A stretch of 64,000 nucleotides of DNA from Closterium sp. Naga37s-1. Taxonomy: Eukaryota > Streptophyta > Zygnematophyceae > Desmidiales > Closteriaceae. This document shows, piece by piece, positions 30,403 through 42,005 of the stretch (position 1 is its first letter; each line of letters begins with the position of its first letter). The notes beneath the pieces were generated by a model. That model did not search any database. It was not told where the DNA came from and saw only the letters and a list, made by a program, of their open reading frames with translations. The translations under genes and the position numbers were made by a program. The stretch is from NCBI GenBank assembly GCA_947471745.1, contig CANJKZ010000772.1, forward strand, positions 124,001 to 188,000. The letters are read 5' to 3'.

Positions 30403-33327
30403 CCTCTAGTCCTCGGGGAGCTGGTGTTCGTCGAGCTGTCCCTGGGGGTGCTACAACTGAGGTTGCGGGTGCACCCGCTGCGGGACCTAGAGAGTCTGGG
30501 ACTGGCTGCGTTGCTGCTGGTGGTGCTGACTCAGGGGGTGGTCCTGGGGCTACCACCGCCCCGGACACTACTCCTCCCCCCCACCCCTACCTGAACCGAC
30601 ACCAGGCCCATGTTCTCCGTGCACGTGAGGAGCAGCTGGATTTGGATCGAGAGGAGAGAGAGTTGGAGCGGCAGCAGTTGGAGCTACAGCAGCTGGAGGA
30701 GCGGCCGTAGCAGCAGCAGGCGCAGCAGCTGCAGCAGCAGCCACAGCAGCAGCCGTCGCAGCAGGAGCAACAGGAGCAGCAGCAGCAGCCACAGCAGGAG
30801 CAGCCGCAGCAACAGCAACCACAGCAGGAGCAGCCGCAGCAGAAGCAGCCACAGCGGCAGCCGCCGCAGCCGGAGCAGCAGCAGCAGCCGCCGCAGCAAG
30901 AGCAGCAGCAGCCGCCACCTCCGCCTCCTGTCTCTGGCCTTCGGACCCTCGGTCTCCCCTCTCCCTCTCCTCCCCCCTCCCCCTCTCCTCCTGTCTACGG
31001 TCCCACGTTTCCTCGTCCCGACCCCACACCCGCCGTGTTCCCCCGTTCTCAGCCTCCGTTGTCCCCTCCTCTTTCTCACACTTGGGCTTCTCGTTCTCCT
31101 CGTGCTCGTCCCTCGTCCCTTGTCCCTCTCACTGACCTTCGTACTATCCTGTTCCCTTCTAGTCCGCCTCGTTCGTCTCCGTCTGTGCTTACTTCTCCCC
31201 CTGAGTCAGCCCTCACTGCTTCCCTCTCTACTCCTATCACTGACTACTACCGCGCGTTCCGTCCTGTTCTCTCTCGTGTTCTTGCCTCTCTTGTTACCGA
31301 CCCCTGTGCTTCTCTGTCCTCTGTCTCCGCTCTTACTGCCGCAGTCACTGAGTTTGCCTCTACTCGCCGCCTTGACTACGCCACTAGTCTTGTGGCTGCT
31401 CCTCCTACCAGTCCTCTGGCCGTCGGGGGTGAGTCAGCCCTTGGCTGTGACGCCTAGAGGACAGGCAATTTGAGCTACAGTTCCTGGCAGCCGCTTCCCC
31501 TCATCTCTGTGCCATGCTGCTCGCCCCTGAGGGAGACCCCGACGCCCTTGACATATCTACTCCTCGCACTTACGCTGAGGCAGTGTCAGGGCCTTGGGCC
31601 TCTCAGTGGAAAGCTGCCATGGACTAAGAGACGGCCTCCTACAGATCCACAGGCACCTACGTCGACGAGGTTCCCCCCCTTGGGGCGAATGTAGTTGATG
31701 GCATGTGGATTTTCAGGGTGAAGCGGCCACCGGGATCTCCTCCGGTCTTCAAGGCGCGCTATGTGGCTAGAGGTTTCAGTCAGCGCGAGGGAGTTGACTT
31801 CTTTCAAACCTTTGCGCCTACCCCTAAGATGACCACTCTTCGGGTGTTACTGCACGTAGCAGCACAGAGAGACTACGAGCTACACGCTCTCAATTTCTCC
31901 ACTGCCTTCCTTCAGGTTAGCCTAAACGAGGAGGTGTGGTTGCGTCGTCCCTCTGCCTTTACTGGCAATTTCCCTTCTGTGACCCAGTGGAGGCTGAGGT
32001 GACCGGTCTCCGGTCTCCGGTCTCCGTCAGGCTCCTCGTGAGTGGCACGACACCCTTCGTTCTACCCTGTCTGACCTCGGTTTCCAGCCGTCTTCTGCCG
32101 ACCGGTCGCTGTTTGTTCGTCGTGGCTCCACACCATTCTTTGTACTGGTCTACGTCGACGACCTGGTTTTCGCCACTGCTGACAAGGTTGCTTTGGCTGA
32201 CGTGAAGCACGAACTGCAGAAGAGACACACGTGCACTGACCTTGGTGAGCTGCGCCACTACCTTGGCGTGCAGATCACCAGGGACAGAGCCGTTTGCACC
32301 ATTACACTCTCACAGTCACACATGGTGCAGCAGGTCCTTCAGCGGTTCGAGCTTCAGCACTCCACAGTACAGGGCACACCTCTTGCTGTTGACCACAGAC
32401 TCATTGGACCCTTTCCTAATGAGCTGTTTAAGCCTAGTGGTCCCTACGCAGGGCTTGTGGGCTCCCTCATGTACCTGATGACTTGTACTCGCCCGGACCT
32501 CGCCTTCCCTCTCAGCATCCTTGCTCGCTTTGTTGCACCAGGGAGACACCATCCAGTTCACTGGACAGCTGCTGTGAGGGTGGCGAAGTACCTAGCGACG
32601 ACATCAGGCGTGGGGCTGGTTCTTGGAGGGAGACAGTCTGTCGTACTTACTAGACACTGTGACTCTTCTTACGCTGACGACGCCGAGACTCACAGGTCTA
32701 CTCAGGGGTACTGCTTCAGCCTCGGCTCTGGAGCTGTTTCGTGGAGGTCCACGCGTTCCTCCTTAGTCTCGACCTCTACCGCTGAGGCTGAGATCTACAC
32801 TGGAGCCATGGCTGCACAGGAGCTGCGTTGGTTGACTTTCTTTCTCACCGACCTTGGTGAGCGACCGAGCTCTGCACCGACCTCGTTCACTGACAACAAG
32901 GCGTCGATTCTCCTCTGTCGAGAGCCGCGATTGGAGAGCAGAGTGAAGCACATCAATGTCAGGTACTTTCTTCTGCAAGAGTTGCAGAGGCGTGGACAGG
33001 CTTGCTTCGACTTTATGGAATCCGAGGCCAACACTGCAGACATCTTCACCAAGGCCCTTCCGCCTTGTGACCACCAGAGGTGTTGTGTGCAGTTCAGTCT
33101 CGTTGATACAGGTTTTCGCCTTGCGTAGTCTTGAGTTCTCTGCTTGCTTTGTTTGTACGCTTTATATATACCTCTGTGAACTCTTGAACTGGCTTTGTGG
33201 CTCTTTTGCTTGTGCTCGGAGTGTATGGTGACATTGTGATCCACCCTGAGCTTTGTTGTTTTATGACTGGTCTTGTGACCGTACGTTGTTGGTTTTATTT
33301 GACAACCCCTCACTTAGGCTATGGGGG
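30403..33327 (+). pseudogene. B2 element, right part: linker, RT and RNase H
   Basis: Continues B2 from the CCTCT site. A Gly-rich linker (SSPRGAGVRRAVPGG) leads into a helical Gln/Glu/Arg stretch and a CAG-rich tract (30700-30920). The RT reads MLLAPEGDPD (31514), MWIFRVKRPPG (31700), ARGFSQREG, YVDD near 32155 and RNase H to 33128. Stops at 30708, near 31456 and at 31624-31626, and damage near 32000, show it is dead. The RNase H part from 32193 is open (HCDSSYADD, STAEAEIYTG). 33129-33327 is 3' untranslated region with a polypurine tract. Confidence 0.85.
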
Positions 33328-33437
33328 TGTGTCAGATATTATCATCTTACTGATGTGTGTCATATGGGGTACAACAGTCAGGGTTAGGTTTATGTACCCC
33401 AACCAACCTTAGTGAAACTAAGATTCAGTTCTTAACA
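33328..33437 (+). repeat. 3' LTR of B2
   Basis: 110 bp, TGTGTCAGATATT to CTTAACA, preceded by the tract CTATGGGGG. It is the closest relative in the window of the LTR at 3241-3351. Confidence 0.8.
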
Positions 33438-33555
33438 AATAAGTGGAATTTTTAAGTGTAAACAACATCGACGTTGTGTAGTATTGTTTAAGTTGTATAG
33501 GTTACATTTGTGTTACGCTGGTCTATGTTAGTGTTAGCTAAATGTACCACAACCT
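33438..33555. other. Spacer between B2 and B4
   Basis: About 120 bases of AT-rich sequence with no gene seen. It ends in AACCT, a candidate target duplication of B4. Confidence 0.4.
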
Positions 33556-33665
33556 TGTTCAGTTAGGGTTAGCTAGGATGAGTACAAGTACTAGGTTTGA
33601 CCTAAAGTGTTGTACTCAGTAGAGGCTACCCCACTACAGCCTACACATACATGTAATTTGACACA
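33556..33665 (-). repeat. 3' LTR of B4
   Basis: About 110 bp, on the minus strand from TGTGTCAAATTACATG (33665) to TGAACA (33556), preceded by the tract CTATGGGGG (33666-33674). The inner boundary was chosen by the CA rule. Confidence 0.65.
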
Positions 33666-33909
33666 CCCCCATAGGCAAAGTGGGGGATAGCAAACACAAC
33701 GAACGGTCACAAGACCAGTCAAGCAAGAGAACAAAGCAAAGCAAACCTCAGGGTGGATCTCAAGGACACCACACAATCTGAGCACAAGCAAGCGGCCACA
33801 AGGCTAGTTCACATGCAGAGTTATAATAGCAAGGCAGTACACTGATCACAACCTAGCAAGAGTAAACAAGCAGGTATAAAGATACATATCAGTGTACAAC
33901 AAGAGCAAG

Positions 33910-35986
33910 TCAAGAAACCAGCGGGTGAGACAGGGTGGGCACAAGCCCAAGAGCAGTGCGAAAACGCTGATGGTCACCAGGCCCAAGGGCCTTGGTGAAC
34001 ACATCAGCAGTGTTGGCCCGCGAGGCCATGTAGGAAAGGCGGAGCTGACGACGCTGCTGCAGCTCACGCGCAAGGAAGTAGAAAAGAGCAATGTGCTTTG
34101 TTCTGTGCTCCAGTCTCTGGTCCTGACACAAGGTAATCATGGCCTTGTTATCGACGTACATAATTGGAGGAGAACAAGTCGGTCAGCAGGTAGGTCAGCC
34201 AGCGGAGCTCCTGTGCAGCCGGAGCCCCAGCGTAGATCTCGGCCTCACAGCTGGAACTAAGTACAGAAGACGAGCGAGTGGACCTCCACGAGACAGAACC
34301 AGTGCCGAGGCTGAAACTGTACCCCTGTGTTGACCGGTGAGTTGTCTGGTCGTCATCCCAACAAGCGTCTGAGTGACCGGTGAGAACAACTGAACCCTGT
34401 CCTCCAAGAACAAGCCCCATGCCCGATGTAATGCACAAGTAACGTAGTACCCTCTTCGCAACTTCCCAGTGCACCTTTCGGTGTCTACCAGGAGCCACGT
34501 AGCGAGCCAAGAGGCTGAGAGGATGCGCGAGGTCAGGTAGTGTGCATGTCATCAGGTACACGAGGCAACCCACAAGCTCTGGATACGGACCACTCGGCTC
34601 TACGGACTCGTCCGGAGGTGGAGCTGAGAGCGAGTGGCCTGTAGCCAGAGGAGTGGACTGTGGCGAGGACCACGAGAAGTCAAAGCGCTGAAGGACCTGC
34701 TCCACCATGTGTGACTAAGTCAGGGTGATGGTGCGCCGTGCTATGTCCCGGGTGATCTGCAAGCCAAGATAGCTCCGCAACTCACCTTGGTCAGTGCAAG
34801 TGTGTCTCTCCTGCAGCTTTGCCTTCACTAGGGCCAGTGCCTCAGTGTCAGCAGTAGCAAAAACCAAGTCGTCAACGTACACAAGAACGTAGAATGGCGG
34901 CAGAGAAGTGTCTGTACGCAGAAGCATTGAAGGGTCAACAGTCGAGGGAGCGAAACCAAGAGCCGCAAGTGTAGTCCTAAGTGTGTCGTGCCACTCACGG
35001 GGTGCCTGACGTAGACCGTAGACTGGTCGCCAGAGACTCCACTGGGTACCCTGAGGAAACGACCCAGTGAAGCCAGGTGGGCGGCGCAACCAGATAGCCT
35101 CGTGAAGGCTGCCCTGCAATAAAGCTGTTGAGAAGTCAAGGGAGTGCAGCTCGTAGTCACACTGTGCTGCAACGTGCAGTAGCACCCGAAGAGTGGTCAT
35201 CTTCGGGGTGGGGGAGAAGGTCTGGAAGAATTCGACCCCCTCACGCTGACTGAAGCTTCGCGCAACGTAACGCGCCTTGAAGGCAGGCGGAGAACCCAGT
35301 GGCCGCTTCACCCTGAAAATCCACATGCCATCGACTATGTTCGCCCCAGGTGGGGAAACTGCGTTGACGTAGGTGCCTGTGGACTTCCCGGAAGCCATAT
35401 CTGCGTCCATGGATATCTGCCACTGAGAGGAGTACGGACCCGTGATCGCGTTTGCGTAAGAACGTGAGGTCGGGATGTCCAGTGCATCCGGGTCTCCCTC
35501 AGGGCAAAGAAGAGTGGACGCGAGATGAGGTGCAGCGGCCGCTAGGCACTCCAGCTCAAATTGCCTGTCCTCAAGGACGTAATAGCCAAGGGCAAGCTCA
35601 CCCCCAACGGACGGAGGACAGGAAGAGTAAAATACAAGACTCGCAGTGTAGTCAAGGCGGCACAAAACAGCCAAGTCAACAAGCTCAGCAACTAAGGCAG
35701 ACGCAGCATCAGACTCCAAGGAAGGGTCGGTATAACTGGGGGCAAGTATTCGAATGACAGTCGGACTGGCAGTACGGAGAAGGTCAGACTCAGGGTCAGG
35801 AACGTGAGGAAGAGAAGACACGGGAGGCGACGGCAGGACAACACGCTGTGGAACAGAGGAAGGACGAAGCGCCATGATGCGCGTGCCAGGGACAGGTGGA
35901 GGACGAGGACACACAACACGTCGAGTACGTACAGGCGTGATAGGACGCGACGCAGGCTCTCTACTCTCAGTGAGGGAATCTGTCAC
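33910..35986 (-). pseudogene. B4 reverse transcriptase and RNase H
   Basis: Open from 35986 with pre-RT Pro-rich sequence, EDRQFELECLAAAAPHL, STLLCPEGDPD, MWIFRVKRPLG, DFSTALLQG and the catalytic YVDD near 34880. TAG at 34715-34717 replaces a glutamine codon (others read TLTQSHMV). The same frame resumes at 34708 and runs to LTYLLTDL, where a small deletion shifts the frame near 34165. The RNase H tail (MYVDNKAMITLCQ, TKHIALFYFLAREL) reads at 33910-34161. Two lesions, otherwise well kept. Confidence 0.86.
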
Positions 35987-36119
35987 CGCCGTGTAAGGAG
36001 GAGGAGTAGGCAGTGGGGAGTCAGGCAGTAGCTGTGGCTGAGACTGGTCAGGCAGTGGAAACAGTAACGGAGGAGTAGTGCCAGCAACAGGGAACTCAGT
36101 AACAGCAGGCGGGAGACAA

Positions 36120-36900
36120 AGAAGGTGACTAAGCGCAGACTGCTGCGGCTGAGTAGTCGCACCCCCAAAATCTCCAGCTCCAGTAGCAACAGCACCCCCA
36201 GAACCAGTACCTCCAGCTCCACCACCGGGACTGCCCCAACGGACAGCCCACTCGCGAAGCTGCTGCGGCGACAGCGACTCCTGCCGACTAGCACCACCAA
36301 CTCCAGTACCTCCAGTAGCACCTCTAGTGTCAGCACCTCCAGAACCTCCAACTCAAGGAACACCAGCACTAGCACCTCAAGGGCCAGCACCTCCAGTACC
36401 TCCTGCTCCAGTACGTCCAGCTCCGCCACTGGGGCTGCCCCACCGGACAGCCCACTCTCAAAGCCGCTCCGGCGAGAGAGGCTCCTGCCGATGAGAACCA
36501 GTACCACCCGCAACAGCACCTACAGCACCAGTACCTCCAGTACCTCCACCAGCACAAGTGCCTCCAGCACTGGTACCTCCAGCAAGGCCAACTCCAGGAA
36601 CACCAGCACTAGCACCGCCAAGTCCAGTATTTCTAGGACTCCCAGCTCCAGCACGTCAAGCGCCGCCACCGGTGCTGCCCCACCAGATAGCCCACTCGTG
36701 AAGCCGCTCCGGCGAGAGAGTCTCCTGCCGACGTGCACCAGTACCACCAGCACCAGCACCACCAGCAGCTCCTGTACCCGTAGGACACTCAGCACCCCCA
36801 GAGCCAGCACCCCCAGAGTCCGCACCCCCAGTGCCACCACCTCCAGCAGCACCAGAGTCCACAGCGACGGGCTGCAGAGGCGGTGAAGACGGTCGAGGCG
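36120..36900 (-). repeat. B4 linker with repeated LREWA modules
   Basis: Gly/Ala/Thr-rich linker between integrase and RT with three spaced copies of a module coding roughly SP-RLREWAVRWGS-GGGA (near 36230, 36440 and 36690 on the plus-strand map). The spacer between modules is about 200-250 bp of degenerate GGT/GCT repeats. The same module occurs three more times in the gag remnant at 38340-38690. Confidence 0.7.
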
Positions 36901-38244
36901 GAAAACCAGGATGGACCGCCAGGCGCGCGGAGTGGCGAGGGGCTACTGTGTCGGCAGCAGTCGGGTCACCCCCCTCAGCTGGGCCAGAGGTGTCAGAGGA
37001 GACCTCCAAAGCCTCAACCAAGAGGGGTGGGTCTACCTGAGACACACCTGAGGGAGCAGGACCGGGAGGAGGGAGGGGGCCTAGCAAGGGGGGGTCGACA
37101 ACCAGGAAGAGCGGCGGGAGAGGTACCGGGGAACTGCGGTGGGGGTGAAGACGGTAGAAGCAGACTGACTCGTCAAAATTGACGTCGCGGGAGGACAGCA
37201 TATGACGAGAGCCCGGGTGGTAAAACTGCCAGGGCGGTGCGTCGGTGGGAAAGCCAAGGAACACGTACTGAAGAGTGCGCGGAGAGAGCTTGCCCGCAGG
37301 CAGATCGCGGACAAGAGAGAGGGAACCCCAGACCCGAAACTCCGACACATCGCCAATCTCCTCCGTCCAACGCTGTGTAGGCGATGTCTCTGGCACGGAG
37401 ACACGGGGCTAGAGGTTGAGCTGATGCGCGGTGTATCGGACCGCAAACAGCCACAGAAAATGGGGAGCAGCCACATGGATCATGGAGGTGCGAGCAACCT
37501 CCATGACCAAGCCGATGCGGCGCTCTGCAGTCCCATTCTGCTGTGGAGAGGCCGGAAGCGTGAACGACGAGCGGGGCCCCACACGTCCATGTGGAGGGTC
37601 TGCAGAGGAGCAGTGGTAGGAGGAAACGAGGAGTGAGGAACGGCGCGCTGCCGCCCCTCGACACAGGGAAGGTAGGTCGGTGCAAGCGACCTCGGAAGTA
37701 GGGACAGGGGCCTGGGGAGACCAGACACAAGGAGACAGGAGTGCATGCCACACAGGCATGGCAAGGAGGGGTGGCCAAGATGGTGGTGCCAGAGGAGAGT
37801 CTGGTGCGTGAGGAGATGACACGAATAAGACACAGCGACCTCAACCGACGCAACTACCTGACCTGACTCCACCACCAGTGCAGACTCAGTAGTCTGTGTG
37901 TAGAGACCAGACCCAGGCCTCCGAGTGAACGTGGCGAGGTGCTTGCCCGTGCGTGAGTCCGTACTGATCGCCACAAGCTCTCCTCCAGGCTGGGTGACAG
38001 TGACCCACTGGTCCTGGAGGACAGAGGTAGCCACCAAGTTCTTAGCGAACGAGGGGAGGTGGACACCTGTGAGGAGGCCGGAAGGGGCCGCCGGACACGG
38101 GAGAACAGTAGCGCCACGCGCGACTACCGGGCCCCCAGAGGGGTCGGCCAGTGTGACACGGACAGGGGATGTGAGCGGTGTGACTGTGGTGCTGTCGCAG
38201 AAGAAGCAGCGAGACGCGCCTGAGTCGAGAGTAAAAGTGTGCAA
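36656..38244 (-). pseudogene. B4 protease and deleted integrase
   Basis: Protease FTLDSGASRCFF at 38240 with the canonical DSG, then pre-integrase HHLGHPSL and LPCVEGRQ. At HMDVWGPA (near 37590) the sequence jumps directly to SFTLPASPQQNGTAERR. The segment with the middle strands and the second catalytic aspartate (about 85 residues in B1) is deleted. The reading frame also changes there. The C-terminal part reads FRVWGSLSLVRD in 36656-37396. The integrase is dead. Confidence 0.83.
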
Positions 38245-38269
38245 GGCCTCCTCAGGCTCTGCACCTGTG

Positions 38270-38744
38270 CTAGCTGAGTCAAAATCACCAAGACTAGCAG
38301 CCTCTACGCCTCCAAGTGCCTCTACACCCCAAGTACGATTACCTCGAAACCCTCCGCCACTGGGGCTGCCCCACCAGACAGCCCACTTACGAAGCTGCTG
38401 CGGGGAGAGAGTCTGCGGCGGACGCTGCTGCTGCTGCTGTCCACCCCCAGAACCTCCGCGTCTACCAGCGGCACTACCAGCAGGAGTAGACTCACAGAGA
38501 CCTCCAGTAGTAGCACCCCAGGCTCCGCCACCGGGGCTGCCCCACCGGACAGCCCTCTTGCGAAGCTGCTGCGACGAGAGCGCCGACGAGTACGAGGACC
38601 GCCAGCACCAGCACCTCCAACTCTAGCACGGCTAGCTCCGCCACCGGGGCTGCCCCACCAGATAGCCCACTCGCGAAGCTACTGCGGCAAGAGAGACTCC
38701 TGCACACTCGGCTGCCACTGACATAGGATAGTGATGGTGGCCAT
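38270..38744 (-). pseudogene. B4 gag remnant
   Basis: Starts ATG at 38744 (MATITIL, matching the B5 start MATISVL at 43534) but soon runs into repeated C-terminal modules (LREWA, WWGSP). Nearly the whole capsid region is missing. Three tandem copies of the Gag C-terminal module are present, with an early stop. It cannot make a capsid. Confidence 0.65.
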
Positions 38745-40072
38745 GGCAGGCAGTGGCAGCTAGTAGCAGTAGCTGCGGCTTAGCAGCAGCAGCAGCAGCG
38801 CAGCAGCAGTAGCACAGGCGGCAGTAGCAGCGCAGCAGCAGTAGCACAGGCGGCAGTAGCAGCGTAGCAGCACTCGGGGCAAGGCGGCGCGGGTGGCAGC
38901 AGCACCTAGGGCGGCAGCAGCAGGCGGCAGCACCTAGGGGGGCAGCACCTAGGGCAGCAGCAGGCGGTAGCACCTAGGGCGGCAGCAGCAGCACCTAGGG
39001 CAGCAGCAGCAGGCGGTAGCACCTACGGTGGCAGCACCTAGGGCGGCAGCAGGTGACAGCACCTAGGGCGGCAGCAACAGGCAGTAGCACCTAGGGCGGC
39101 AGCACCTAGGGCGGCAGCAGCAGTTGGCAGCACCTAGGGCAGCAGCAGGCAGTAGCTCCTAGGGCAGCAGCACCTAGGGCGGCAGCAGCAGGCGGCACTT
39201 GCGCGCGGGCAGGGGCGCGCGGGCGCTGGGAAGCGGGGCGCGCACGGGCACAGGGCAGCGGGGCACGCACGGGCGCTGGGCAGCGGGGCGCGCGCTGGCG
39301 CTGGGCAGCAGGGCGCACGCGGGCGCTGGGCAGTGGAGCGTGCACTGGCGCTGGGCAGCGGAGCACGTGCGGGCACAGGGCAGCCCACGCAGGCGCTGGG
39401 CAGCGGGGCACGCGCAGACGCAGGGCAGCGGGGCGCGCGCTGGCTCTGGGCAGCAGGGCGCGCGCTGGCGCTGGGCAGCGAGGCGCGCGCGGGCGCTGGG
39501 CAGCGGGACACGCGCGGGCGCTGGGCAGCGAGGCACGTGCGGTTATGGGGCAGCAGGGCGCGCACATGCGCTGGGCAGCGGGGCAGGGCAGTGCGCGCCG
39601 TCGGCGAGTAGGGCAGCGCGCGGCAAGCAGGGCAGCGCGCGGCAATCCAGCCAGCGCGTGGCAGCAGGGCAGCGCGCGGCGGGGCAGCGCGGGGCAGGGC
39701 AGGGCACGCCCGCGGCGAGCAGGGCAGCGCGGGCAGCAGGGCAGCACGCGCGGCAGCAGGGTAGCGCGGGCAGCAGCGCAGCACGCGCAGCAGCAGGGTA
39801 GCGCGAGGCAGGGCAGGGCAGGGCAGCGCGAAAGCGCTGGGCAGGGCAGGGCACGCGCGTGGCGAGCAGGGAAGCGCATGTGGGGCAGCGCGTGCGAGGC
39901 AGCGTGTGCAGGGCAGCGCGTGCAGAGCAGCGCGTGCGGGGCAGCGTGACCATGCGGGGCAGGGCAGGGCAGGGCAGCAGCCCGATAGCGTACTGGGCAG
40001 GGCAGAAAACGTCGGGCAGGAACGGAACTAATCGGTGGGCCCTAAAAAAAAGGCGGTCCTAGATTGGGACCT
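38745..40072 (-). repeat. GC-rich minisatellite leader of B4
   Basis: Two blocks. 38800-39190 has units with CCTAGGGCGGCAGCAG. 39190-39970 has units with GGGCGCTGGGCAGCGGGGC and relatives. It lies between primer site and gag, like the leader of B1, but its unit sequence is different. The Ala/Arg/Pro- and Cys-rich open frames on both strands here are repeat artefacts. Confidence 0.8.
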
Positions 40073-40205
40073 GCTCTGAAACCATATCAGAATACAAAAC
40101 AAGAATGTGTTGACTAGGCAAGAAATGTGGTACAAGTACTAACCCTAACAATGGTTGTACCCCATAGGGAGTAACCCACTACAGCCTAACAATGTATGTT
40201 TGACA
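40073..40205 (-). repeat. Primer site and 5' LTR of B4
   Basis: On the minus strand the LTR runs from about 40205 (TGTCAAACATAC) to 40085 (CTGATA). The primer site TGGTTTCAGAGC follows at 40084-40073. Confidence 0.75.
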
Positions 40206-40560
40206 ACCTGCAGAACGCGTGCATCTGCGGCGCGCACCGCCAGCGCGCGCGCATCGACTGCAGCACGCACACGCCAGCGGTGTCCCTTGTTAGCAGCGCA
40301 CGTGCATCAGCAGCACGCGCCACCGGCGCACACCCCGTTAGCAGAGCGCACATGCCGTCAGCGTGCACCACTGGCAACGAGCACGCCCCAGCATGTGCAC
40401 CGCGACCAGTGCGCACCACCAGCAGTGCGCACATCTAGCGGCGCGCTAGCTGCAGCGCACGCCGTCAGTGCGCCAGGAGAGCATGCCACCACTCCGCAAG
40501 TGCCCGCCAGAGGTGGCCACGACGTCAGGCCCTGCCAGTACTAGATCCTAACTGGCCCAG
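40206..40560. other. GC-rich sequence without a gene
   Basis: GCAGCGCGC/CACGCC-rich stretch resembling a B-type leader. The short open frames on both strands are compositional. It may be the leader of the fragment that follows. Confidence 0.4.
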
Positions 40561-42005
40561 ATACTGGCATTACCTGCAGGCTCCTCGATCACTTCGCACT
40601 TCCGTCAATGCGCTGCTTCCGTCGCCTCGATGACCCCTTCACGATTGTTACGGGCCTCAGCGGGTCCCTCCGCACTGGCCGGCTTTGCTGAGTCGTGGTC
40701 ACCAGGTGTTCTCTATGACCGTGGATGATGTCTATTCCACCATGTATATTGTTGACTCTAGAGTTGCTCGATCTTTTGCTTGCTCGCATGTACCTAGACT
40801 AGGTTTTTTGCTTGTTTCTAGTGTAGGTGCTTGTGTTGTTGCTAGCTAAAGTGTGCCTACTGAGGACGCATCACTTTCCTTCACACTTGAATCCAGCACG
40901 TCCCAGTGCTTTTTCCGTGACCACACCAATGTCACGTCAGGTCTCTTCACACAACAAATAGCGTCCACCCAGGTGTCTGCATCTCGCCAGGTTGTCGCTC
41001 TGTGCTCTTGCCGGGCACTCACACACCCATTCCTCCTGTGGCACCACCATCTAGGTCACCCTGCACTCTTACGCCTCCTTCACATGGCTAGGCATGGTCT
41101 TGTCTCTGGTCTCCCGTTACGGCTTCCTCTGCTCCTTCCTTTGCCTGCTCAGCAGTGCACTCCTTGCGTCGAGGGTTGGCAGCGTGCCGTCCCTCATTCC
41201 TCCTTGCTTGCGCCACCTACTGTGCCTCTTTAAACTTTGCACATGGATGTCTGGGACCCTGCCTCTGTCTCAAGGCCATGCATTGGAAGCTAATTCCTGG
41301 TGGTTGTGGACAACTTCTCTCGCTACACCACTGTGTTTCCCCTGCAGCGCAAGGCCGACGTGCCTGATGCTCTGATCTTGTGGATACTGGCCACTGGCAT
41401 CTAGCACGGCCTGCCTTTGCTTTGTCTACACCCCGGCCGTGGGGGTGGGTTTCGCTCTGGCCAACTTGCTGAGTTCTGTCATGACAGGGCATCACCCAGT
41501 CCTACACACTCCCTGTCTCACCACATCAGAATGAGGTTGTTGAGTGCCACATTGGCTTGGTAATAGAAATCGCTCGTATCTCCATCGTCCATGCCTTTGC
41601 GCCCCATTTTCTGTGGCCCTTTGCGGTTCGCTACGCCGCGCATCAGCTCAACCAGTGGCCTCGTGTTTCGAGCCCACAAGATTCACCGACCCGTCATTGG
41701 ACTGGGTCCCTTGGTGGTGCATCTACACTTCATGTCTGGGGCTGCCTTGCGAATGTCCGCAATCCTCGCGCGGACAAGCTCTTGGCTCTCTCTCTCCCTC
41801 CCCTGTGTCTTCCTTGGATTATCCGTTGATGCCCCTGCCTGTCTCTTTTACCACCCCTACATCCACCGGTTCTTCAACCCCCACAACAGCACTTTTGACC
41901 AGTCAGTGGCCTTCTACGCACGCTATCCCCACCGAGGTACCCCGATTTCCACCCTCGCCTCTTCCTCACTCCCACTTCTCCTCCCGGTCCTGCTCCTTCG
42001 ATAGT
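40560..42005 (+). pseudogene. B6: fragment of a B-type element (gag end, protease, integrase)
   Basis: Plus-strand remnant with the Gag tail, a protease-like FTLESSTSQCFF at 40880 (the catalytic aspartate is glutamate), WHHHLGHPAL (41040), CTPCVEGWQ and integrase pieces. HFLWPFAVRYAAHQL lies near 41605. Stops and shifts are frequent (for example near 41230 and 41400). The second catalytic motif reads HPGRGGGFR. Neither LTR was found. Confidence 0.75.

Larger units (their letters stand above)
33556..40205 (-). mobile_element. Copia-type LTR retrotransposon B4, minus strand, defective
   Basis: Minus-strand B element with short LTRs, a primer site, a long repetitive leader, a shrunken gag, protease, integrase, linker, RT and RNase H. 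AACCT occurs on both sides (33551-33555 and about 40205-40209), which would fit a target duplication. However, the two LTRs are far more different from each other than those of B1, so the ends may come from different copies. Confidence 0.75.

Noticed and set aside
39106..39953. Ala/Cys/Pro-rich and Gly/Arg-rich frames on both strands
   Set aside because: GC-rich leader repeats of B4; open only because the unit lacks stops.
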